This document shows positions 39,626 to 45,660 of a stretch of DNA of 45,660 nt, in pieces. This stretch comes from Deltaproteobacteria bacterium. Its GTDB lineage: Bacteria > Desulfobacterota > Syntrophobacteria > Syntrophobacterales > Syntrophobacteraceae. A program made the position numbers and the translations under genes. The stretch is taken from assembly GCA_021777755.1 (NCBI GenBank), contig JAJYDE010000033.1, forward strand, positions 1 through 45,660, read 5' to 3'. Position 1 is the stretch's first letter. Each line of letters begins with the position of its first letter. The notes beneath the pieces are model-generated. The model ran no database searches and had not been told where the DNA came from. It was given only the letters and a program-made list of their open reading frames with translations.

Positions 39626-42235
39626 TTAAAGAACCCTGCCCGCACACGGCCGTGCTTCCTCCTCTTCTGTCAGTGAAGCCTTCCGGTCGTCAATGATATG
39701 CAAATCCCGCTGAGGAAATGGAATTTCGATCCCCTTGTCCCGGAAAGCCTCGAAAATAGCCGTGTTGATCTCATGGGTAACCGGGGAGCGCTCGCTCGGC
39801 TTACGCACGAACACCCGGATGCTGAAATCAAGGGAACTGTCGCCGTAGGCCTCGAAAAAGATCTGAGGCGGAGGATCCTTTAAAACCCTGGAATTGGCCG
39901 TGCATATCTCATGGAGCAGCCGGGTCACCATCGTAACATCCGAACTGTATGAGACGCCCACCGTGAGGGTCAGACGATTGAGCCCGATTCCATCATGGCT
40001 CCAGTTGACGATCTTTCCCGACAGCAGGTCGGAATTGGGTATGATCAGGATGGAGCGGTCGAGGGTCTGGAAAACCGTGCTCCTCATTTTGATCGCTTTC
40101 ACCTCGCCCCAATGGCCGTCCACAATGAGGGTGTCGCCCACCTTTACGGGGCGCTCGAACAGGAGCACAAGGCCGCTTACGAAGTTGGCGATAACGTTTT
40201 GCAAACCAAGTCCGGCGCCGATGCCCATGGCGCCTGCCAAAAGGGTCAGGCTGGCCAGCGGAAACCCCAGAATGTTCATGGCAAGCAAAACACCGGCAAT
40301 AATGATCGTATACTGCAGGATGGTGGCTATCGAATACTGGACCCCGAGGTCCCAGCCGGTGCGGGGGAAAACCTTGCCGCGCAAAAATTTCCTGAAGACC
40401 CCCGAACCGCGGAAGCCGACGAACAAAACGAATCCGGAGGCCAAAATCGTAAGAGGACTAAGGTGCAAACACCCCAGATTGACCCCCTGGCCCAAGCGGC
40501 CCGCAAAGGCCAGCAAGGATGTGACGCCTATTCCCCATGCCAGGAGAAGGCCGGAGATAAATGCGGCTATGAGAAGCGCGGAAAGCAGCAGGCGCGCGGG
40601 AAAATACAACTGGCGCATTTGCAGGCCCACTTCGCCGAAAAGTCTCAGCAGGACATGCTCCCGTTCAAAAATTTCCCTTAAAACCCCTATGCCCGTAACG
40701 GCCAGCAGGAGCACGCAGGCCACTAAAGCTTCCGTCAAAACCGCTGCGCGAATCGTATAGATCGAAAACGACTGAAATCCCAGCAGTTCCATAAGGCATA
40801 TAACGATCAGAAGGGATAGCAAACAGTACCATAAGACTCGAAGCCATTGACTGCATTTGGGGGAAATCGGACCGTCGATGATTCGTCGAACATAGCCCGG
40901 GCGCAGCAGAGCGCATGTGCCGGAAAGTACGCCTATGTCGTAGATTTGGGTCACAAGCAGCTTCAATGTGATGGGAAAACTGTCCAGCCCCAGGATCTCA
41001 ACGAAGACGAACCCCATGGTCACAAAGGCGGCAAACAGTTGCAGGCGGCGGCAAAGCGACGGGGCCGCGCCGGGGTTTAAGCGGGGAATCAAACCCTTTT
41101 CTTTTCCGTTTCCACAACAGAGGACTTTAATGGCCCGGAGGAATACGGCAAGAACGGTCAGGCCGGCAAGGCTGTAGAGGATGATGAGCGCGGAGTCGAT
41201 CTTGAACAGCCACAGGACGGCGTAGACCGTTGCGAGCCATAGCATGAAAAGGATGGGGTAGGCCGTGGCGATCACCGCGCCGGCTAAACCGATGAGCACT
41301 CGCACCCCTGTTTCCGTAGTGTGGGGATGCACTTTATCCAAAAGAGATTGCAGACTGCGTTTCAAACGGCCTGCGCCCCAGCAAAGAAAACCGATGAAAA
41401 GAAAAAGACCCAGAAGAGGGGGCCATTTCTTGCCAAGATAGGTCTTGATTGGCGCCGAACGGGCAAGGCCGCGCAGCCAGGCCGCTGCCTGACCGGGTAG
41501 AACGGCAAGTCTGTGCCACAGCATGTCCAGTTGCTGCAAAAACGGCTTGGATCTGCCGTGTTGGAGCAGGCCTGGCATGAAAGCTTGCTGCCGGGCTTTT
41601 AAAACAGGCAGCAGACCGTCGATCAACCCTTTTTCCTGCTTCAGTATATCGGCTTTTCCGCTCATCGCTTTGACGAGTCCGTCGGAGGCTTGGGCAAATA
41701 CGGCGCAGGCCGCCGTGTATTTCTCATAGGAAGACTCGATGTCGTCGCACCATGCGCCGGGCTGCTTGAGGCCTTTAAGAGTCTTGATCTGCGTATCGAT
41801 GATTACCCGGGAGGCTTCGGTTTTTGCCATCCGTTGCCCGGCCTCCTGGATCTGGTCGCTCAACTGGTCGATTTGCGAGGATAATACATTCGCCCGAGCA
41901 GAAAAAGTTCCTAGAATTCCAGTAACCACGGGGCCCGAGAGCGCATCGAGTTCCATGCCGGATTTTATCATGGCGACCTTCATCTGCATTTCCCGCAGCT
42001 TGGAGGTCGCTTCCGCCATGCCGGTCTGCTCGTCAGCGGTGCTTTGCGTTGCTTCCTTCGCATCCCTGGCTAAAGATTCGGCGCCGGAGTCCAGTGCTCC
42101 CGTCAGCCATTTAGCGGGGGCCGACGGCGCCGGGGAGTTGGTTGCCGGTTGAGCCGAAGCGCTCGAAAACGCGGGTGGAAGCAATAACCAGAAAAGCATA
42201 ATACAAATCGAAGTTTTTTTGTGGTGCACAAACAA
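39626..42235 (-). CDS. Large MscS-family mechanosensitive channel
   Basis: An 869-residue protein. A signal peptide (cleavage near residue 28) precedes a coiled-coil periplasmic region (about 50-260). About ten predicted membrane helices follow, then the MscS core near the C-terminus. Its pore helix reads GAMGIGAGLGLQNVIANFVSG, and FERPVKVGDTLIVDGHWGEV and TLDRSILIIPNSDLLSG are the beta domain. This is the MscK/YbdG-like layout of large channels that release solutes under osmotic down-shock. GGAGG stands seven bases before TTG 42235, which decides this unusual start. No regulator is adjacent. Confidence 0.9.
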   Translation of the reverse strand: MFVHHKKTSICIMLFWLLLPPAFSSASAQPATNSPAPSAPAKWLTGALDSGAESLARDAKEATQSTADEQTGMAEATSKLREMQMKVAMIKSGMELDALSGPVVTGILGTFSARANVLSSQIDQLSDQIQEAGQRMAKTEASRVIIDTQIKTLKGLKQPGAWCDDIESSYEKYTAACAVFAQASDGLVKAMSGKADILKQEKGLIDGLLPVLKARQQAFMPGLLQHGRSKPFLQQLDMLWHRLAVLPGQAAAWLRGLARSAPIKTYLGKKWPPLLGLFLFIGFLCWGAGRLKRSLQSLLDKVHPHTTETGVRVLIGLAGAVIATAYPILFMLWLATVYAVLWLFKIDSALIILYSLAGLTVLAVFLRAIKVLCCGNGKEKGLIPRLNPGAAPSLCRRLQLFAAFVTMGFVFVEILGLDSFPITLKLLVTQIYDIGVLSGTCALLRPGYVRRIIDGPISPKCSQWLRVLWYCLLSLLIVICLMELLGFQSFSIYTIRAAVLTEALVACVLLLAVTGIGVLREIFEREHVLLRLFGEVGLQMRQLYFPARLLLSALLIAAFISGLLLAWGIGVTSLLAFAGRLGQGVNLGCLHLSPLTILASGFVLFVGFRGSGVFRKFLRGKVFPRTGWDLGVQYSIATILQYTIIIAGVLLAMNILGFPLASLTLLAGAMGIGAGLGLQNVIANFVSGLVLLFERPVKVGDTLIVDGHWGEVKAIKMRSTVFQTLDRSILIIPNSDLLSGKIVNWSHDGIGLNRLTLTVGVSYSSDVTMVTRLLHEICTANSRVLKDPPPQIFFEAYGDSSLDFSIRVFVRKPSERSPVTHEINTAIFEAFRDKGIEIPFPQRDLHIIDDRKASLTEEEEARPCAGRVL

Positions 42236-42663
42236 TTGAGAACCTCCGCAATTCCGATGAGCAGGCGCCGGGTGAGACCGGGTATTGAAAAATTTTCGTG
42301 CAGCCTACAAAAATCCGGGGCGGGAATCAATGAGAAAGCTTCGGGCGGGGTGCGATTAGAACCCATCGGACATCAGGCCGCCTTTTCCCTCCAATGCGGC
42401 CCCGGAATCCGAAGGAATTCATCTCGACATCGGTAATAATTGCGAGGCAATGGGACAACGGAAATTGGTTTGTCAAATCTCCAGAGGGGATGATTTATAC
42501 GGTCCATCCTGAGGATGCCGGTCACTGGCGTTATTGGGAGGAACAGGTGCCTGGCAGCAAAGGTGGCAAGCAGTGTCCTCCAAATTCCGGCAAACAACCG
42601 GATCAATACCGGCGATGGGGATGCGATAGAAAAATAGCGGCCGCAAAAGATTTTGTCCTCTCT
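42236..42663. other. Region without a confident gene, possible transposase debris
   Basis: An open plus-strand frame (42394-42801) gives no recognisable protein. On the minus strand, short stretches resemble the expected continuation of the decayed transposase at 42664-43100, including a hydrophobic LFFYRIPIAGIDPVV, but the frame is lost. The MscS gene promoter should lie at the left end. Confidence 0.35.
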
Positions 42664-43100
42664 TTAGCGACTTTGAGGCCAGCAACCGGAGCGAGATGGC
42701 CGCTCTTCATCGAGACGTCGCGGCAAAGGAGCGAAGCCTTCTTCGCGCAAGATGTCGCGAATGGCTACGGTGGTCAACTTTTTACCGCGCTCCGCAAATG
42801 AGTCGCAAATGTTATAAACGGAGTAGTTTTTCTTACGCAAGGCGATAACCTCTTGGCGCACGGGATCATGATGCCTCACGCCGGGGGGCGGCCAACGGAA
42901 GTCAGCAAGCAGAATCCCCTCGCCCGGGGATTATTGCGAAAGTGGGAGCAAAGCACCCGGAAGGCGCCAGGAGAGTAACCGAAAGCCCGGGCAGCCTCTT
43001 GGGAGGACTTGCCCTCAACGAAGTAGGCGCGGAGCGCCTCGTACTGGCGCTGACGGGGGGAGCCCGGCTTCAGAAAGAAAGACGCAGGATTTGTTAGTGT
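42664..43100 (-). pseudogene. Decayed DDE-type transposase (N-terminal part, frameshifted)
   Basis: On the minus strand, 43100-42876 encodes FFLKPGSPRQRQYEALRAYF then VEGKSSQEAARAFGYSPGAF, a helix-turn-helix start seen in a family of DDE transposases. After a run of C/G near 42881-42890 the frame shifts, and 42879-42664 continues with RQEVIALRKKNYSVYNICDS and ILREEGFAPLPRRLDEERP, the next conserved part. A second shift near 42690 is suggested by VAGLKVAKERTKSF in another frame. The catalytic domain is missing, no start codon or terminal repeats are visible, so the element is dead. Confidence 0.75.
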
Positions 43101-43489
43101 ATTATCGTCCCGTGGAAATCCAGGCTAGAGACAAGGTGGTACGGATAAAGGAGCTGGAAACCCAGCGTAACGAGCATGTTGCCGCTGGTCGCCTGTATCG
43201 ACGGACGTGGATTCAGGCAAAGAGGTGAAGATATGAGACAATTACTGTTGCGGCTAAATGGCAGGGTCTTTACGACGGCTGCCCTCGATTATCTGATTTC
43301 TCACACACGCATTGGGGAATTCGTCGGCTGTTCCAGGACTGACCGACGCAATGATGTCCATTTATGATCGAATCCGACCATAACCGGGCGGCGGCGGCAC
43401 GGTGGCAGGAGTCTGGCGAGTCGCTATTCATGGCGAATCGAAGCTCGGCTACCTTTGACGAAATCCGATCGTCCGTTCAAAGGCTGAAA
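43101..43489. other. Unassigned spacer before the PhzF gene
   Basis: About 390 bases. A short open frame from ATG 43233 (44 residues) has a possible AGGTGAAG site but no recognisable content. The segment may be debris from the neighbouring mobile element. The PhzF promoter is expected here and was not identified. Confidence 0.4.
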
Positions 43490-44275
43490 ATGAAAATTCC
43501 GATTTTCCAGGTGGATGCATTTACCTCAAAGGTTTTTTCAGGAAATCCCGCCGCCGTATGTTTGCTGGATGAATGGATTTCCGATTCGGCGCTCCTGGCC
43601 ATAGCGGCTGAAAACAATCTCTCGGAGACCGCTTTCGTCGTGCAAAGCGGCGCGGGCGTCGAGTTGAGATGGTTTACGCCCCGGGTCGAGGTGGCCCTTT
43701 GCGGACACGCTACCCTTGCGGCCGCCTCTGTACTCTTTGAACTCCAGGGGTGGCCCGAGGGAAGAATTTGTTTCGAGACGCGAAGCAGTGGGCAACTCAT
43801 TGTGGAAAAAAAGGACAAACTCTTCGAGATGGACTTTCCGGCACGACCGCCCGATCGTGAAATCGCTATTGCCGGGTTTAACGAGATGATCGGTACGGTG
43901 CCTGCGAAAGTGCTGGGCTCGCAAGAAGATGTTTTCGTGGTGCTTGACGAGGAAAAATCTGTCCGGGAGTTGAGGCCGGACATCGCGGCCCTTGCGGGTC
44001 TGAAGTGCCGGGGAATCATCGTAACGGCCAAGGGAGAGTGTGGCGATTTTGTCTCACGGTTTTTCGCTCCCTCGGTTGGCGTTGATGAAGATCCGGTTTG
44101 TGGATCGGCTCACTGTGTCCTCATACCATATTGGGCCGAACAGCTTCAGAAGAAAACCCTCCATGCGCTTCAGGTTTCCATGAGGGGAGGAGAGATCTTT
44201 TGCGAAGATCGTGGAGAGCGCGTTGGCATTGCCGGCGAGGCCGCCCTGTACATGCGGGGGATTATTACGATCTGA
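43490..44275 (+). CDS. PhzF-family isomerase-like protein
   Basis: A 261-residue protein of the PhzF/YddE family, with the diaminopimelate-epimerase fold in two halves. The opening KIPIFQVDAFTSKVFSGNPA, the catalytic Glu46 in NNLSETAFV, RWFTPRVEVALCGHATLA, and the C-terminal DEDPVCGSAHCVLIPYW are all standard. PhzF isomerises a dihydro-anthranilate in phenazine synthesis, but most relatives, including this one with no phenazine genes nearby, have unknown substrates. AAAGG precedes ATG 43490; the frame opens earlier at 43364 without family similarity. Position beside transposase debris suggests possible acquisition. Confidence 0.9.
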   Translation: MKIPIFQVDAFTSKVFSGNPAAVCLLDEWISDSALLAIAAENNLSETAFVVQSGAGVELRWFTPRVEVALCGHATLAAASVLFELQGWPEGRICFETRSSGQLIVEKKDKLFEMDFPARPPDREIAIAGFNEMIGTVPAKVLGSQEDVFVVLDEEKSVRELRPDIAALAGLKCRGIIVTAKGECGDFVSRFFAPSVGVDEDPVCGSAHCVLIPYWAEQLQKKTLHALQVSMRGGEIFCEDRGERVGIAGEAALYMRGIITI

Positions 44276-44494
44276 ACAGGGAAGGAAAATCTGGCAAGCC
44301 GGTACCTTGGGGCAAGCCGACGGTGCCGGAACGGGATTTAATTTTATTGCCCGCGATGATCTTTGTTTTTGAAAACCGCGGGTAATTTGTTAACATTAAA
44401 AATGGGGTCAGAATCGGGGAAAATTTTACTTTGATAGTTCGAATCGGCAACCGGGCCGGTTCTATAACTCCCCACCCGGCGGAGGGGTTGTGCC
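44276..44494. other. AT-rich spacer with repeat-like sequence
   Basis: A CCCGCG...CGCGGG inverted repeat (about 44350-44382) with a T-rich loop lies after the PhzF gene. Close behind, ATGGGGTCAGAATCGGGG (44402-44419) recalls GGGGTCAGA-type repeats that I have met near small transposases in other genomes. Only one copy was noticed in this window, so it is not proven to be a repeat. Confidence 0.3.
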
Positions 44495-44713
44495 ATGTCT
44501 TTATACATAAAAACCGACGATTATCGAAAACACGGAATCAGCAAATATTCCGATCCCGCCCTGATCAGGGCGGTGGTGCAAAAGGAACTCAATATCGAGA
44601 GGGTTTTCGTCTCTTTTGTCAACAAGCACGAGTATATCAGGGTGGATTTTCTTCGGCCGAGGCCGCACCGAAGGCTAAACAGAAGGCCACCCCGCCAGGT
44701 ATCTTCCAGCTAA
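44495..44713 (+). CDS. Small protein of unknown function
   Basis: A 72-residue open frame with GGAGG nine bases before its ATG and a strong terminator directly after its stop, so it is likely to be expressed. The first 53 residues (MSLYIKTDDYRKHGISKYSD, VVQKELNIERVFVSFVNKHE) look like ordinary protein. The last 19 are Arg/Pro-rich, while another frame across the same bases would read a more typical Ala/Lys-rich tail, so a frameshift near 44655 is possible. I recognise no family. Confidence 0.55.
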   Translation: MSLYIKTDDYRKHGISKYSDPALIRAVVQKELNIERVFVSFVNKHEYIRVDFLRPRPHRRLNRRPPRQVSSS

Positions 44714-44716
44714 CGC

Positions 44717-44745
44717 GGGGGGCGCCTTTCGGGCGCCCCTTTTTT
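44717..44745 (+). terminator. Rho-independent terminator
   Basis: GGGGCGCC (44719-44726) and GGCGCCCC (44732-44739) form an eight-pair stem followed by six T (44740-44745), three bases after the stop of the small gene. It lies between that gene and the convergent DUF4412 gene. Confidence 0.9.
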
Positions 44746-44770
44746 ATCCGCACCGGGGCGCTCTTGCTTG

Positions 44771-45478
44771 TCAGCGCCTTTTTTTTATCGCGTAGTTTCG
44801 CGGGACATCGAACAGGGCGGGGGAGAGGCGGGTCTGCATGATCCTGGTAAGAGTGCTTGTGACCGTGCCTCCCATGACGTGATTGACGGTACGCACGGGA
44901 AAGCCGTCGAGTTCTCTGACAAGGCCCGCGATATCGAACTGCCTGAACAGCGGGTTATACTCAGCGATTTTTTGCCCCGCGTCTCCGAGCGCCTTCAGTT
45001 GCCGGTAGCCGGTAACATCCTTGGAAACCCAATATTCTCCATTCACTATGGCGACACGCACAAAGTACTCGCGGCACCGATAGCCGGCGATAGTTCTGAT
45101 TTTGTCTGTAGGGGTGGCCTGGGTCCACAGCATCGTCGACATCAACCGCGCCATCTTCTTTTGATCGTGGCCCGACAGACCCGGAACGGCGGAGAGCTTG
45201 GCCAGGTTGACTTCCTTATAAGTCTTTTTCCTCCTGTCGAGCGAGTAGAGCTTCATGGTGTCATAGCGAATAATTACGATGTGACCCGCGCCGAGTTCGG
45301 CTCTCAAGGCGAAAGGCGAGGAATAATATCTCTGAGTCGAGTTGCCGTTGGATTGTCCGGGAATGCCGACCGAGACGCTGCTGGTTTCCCAGTAAAGGTC
45401 CGCTTTGGCCGACCCGGCGAAAAGCAAAATTGCAAAGGCTGTCATCCACAGGTACATGAAATATTTTACGGGCTTCAT
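44771..45478 (-). CDS. Exported DUF4412-type protein
   Basis: A 235-residue protein with a signal peptide (about 1-26, ending GSAKA) and one domain. The domain has DLYWETSSVSVG, IIRYDTMKLYSLDRRKKTYK, and the central TIAGYRCREYFVRVAIVNGE plus YWVSKDVTG. This pattern matches DUF4412 and related outer-membrane-lipoprotein-like folds that may bind lipids or cell-surface ligands; the function is unknown. GGAGGAAGACG stands before the ATG. No partner gene lies beside it in the window; the 180 bases upstream to the window end show nothing I recognise. Confidence 0.75.
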   Translation of the reverse strand: MKPVKYFMYLWMTAFAILLFAGSAKADLYWETSSVSVGIPGQSNGNSTQRYYSSPFALRAELGAGHIVIIRYDTMKLYSLDRRKKTYKEVNLAKLSAVPGLSGHDQKKMARLMSTMLWTQATPTDKIRTIAGYRCREYFVRVAIVNGEYWVSKDVTGYRQLKALGDAGQKIAEYNPLFRQFDIAGLVRELDGFPVRTVNHVMGGTVTSTLTRIMQTRLSPALFDVPRNYAIKKRR

Positions 45479-45660
45479 CGTCTTCCTCCGATGCCAGTAT
45501 CCACTATCCTCGGCGCGGAATCAAGGGCCGCGGTCAGGGTTGATTTGTTCTCCTTCACAGACTGAGAACACCGCACGAATTTTTCGTCATCCGCAAGTAG
45601 TCGAAAACCAGGCGGCCATTGCGTGTGAGTTGGCGCATTTTTTGTGCAACGCTCGGCACC

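Noticed and set aside
42394-42801. A 135-residue plus-strand frame upstream of the MscS gene
   Set aside because: Its right half is antisense to the transposase relic and its left half matches nothing known to me.
43176-43367. A 63-residue frame before the PhzF gene
   Set aside because: No recognisable content and poor start context; too short to support.
44431-44841. A 136-residue frame across the small gene and terminator
   Set aside because: It reads through a strong terminator and overlaps two better-supported genes.
1-45660. CRISPR arrays, tRNA or rRNA genes
   Set aside because: No regularly spaced repeats, no cloverleaf with a GGTTCGAA-type T-loop in the right context, and no rRNA-like stretch were noticed on either strand; a dedicated scan was not possible.

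Overview
The window is a GC-rich bacterial chromosome segment, most likely from an anaerobic, flagellated member of the Desulfobacterota, Syntrophobacter-like in flavour. This is inferred from gene content, not from a marker gene. The clues are two pyruvate:ferredoxin oxidoreductase (PFOR) loci, a HydBC-type flavin/iron-sulfur diaphorase, rubredoxins under a PerR-like regulator, a DUF370/RemA protein, a DUF3842 protein, type IV pili and flagella side by side, and dense overlapping operons with frequent GTG and TTG starts. No rRNA, tRNA, CRISPR array or intact insertion sequence was recognised.

Layout. (1) 1-2.7 kb: the end of a PFOR beta-subunit gene, then an oxidative-stress cluster. This is a minus-strand operon of rubredoxin-like protein, rubredoxin and flavodoxin, divergent from a PerR/Fur regulator, with a perfect 17-bp palindrome between them; an FMN reductase follows. 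(2) 2.7-13.2 kb: central carbon and electron metabolism. A fused PFOR and an unusual PPDK/PEP-synthase-like protein lie on the minus strand. Divergent from them is a three-gene NuoE/NuoF/NuoG-like module on the plus strand. The NuoE-like protein carries an N-terminal ribbon-helix-helix DNA-binding domain, and a 15-bp palindrome lies just after a sigma70-type promoter in front of it. This possible redox-sensing, self-regulating diaphorase subunit is the most unusual item in the window. (3) 13.2-17.8 kb: pilM-pilN-pilO-pilQ without a recognisable pilP, followed by a lipoprotein with a catalytically dead L,D-transpeptidase fold. (4) 17.9-28.1 kb: housekeeping genes, namely lepB, a DUF1343/NamZ-like protein, glcD, remA-gmk-rlmB-methyltransferase, an REC-REC-HD-GYP phosphodiesterase, and DUF3842-cobU-birA.

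(5) 28.1-35.2 kb: cell-surface and motility genes on the minus strand. These are a secreted FN3/B-repeat/PKD protein with a structured leader, a TPR-glycosyltransferase, a large FliD, and a J-domain protein with a FlgM-like N-terminus. (6) 35.4-42.2 kb: an envelope-stress (Cpx-like) set of Spy/CpxP-like protein, histidine kinase and OmpR-type regulator with helically phased direct repeats, then cheV and a large MscS-type channel. (7) 42.2-45.7 kb: a patchy accessory stretch with a decayed transposase, a PhzF-family enzyme, a small unknown gene and a DUF4412 exported protein.

Regions 1 and 2 fit an anaerobe that runs pyruvate and NADH chemistry through low-potential iron-sulfur enzymes and protects it with a peroxide-sensing regulon. 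Regions 3, 5 and 6 describe its surface: pili, flagellum, glycosylation and envelope quality control. All functional statements come from reading motifs; no database search was possible.
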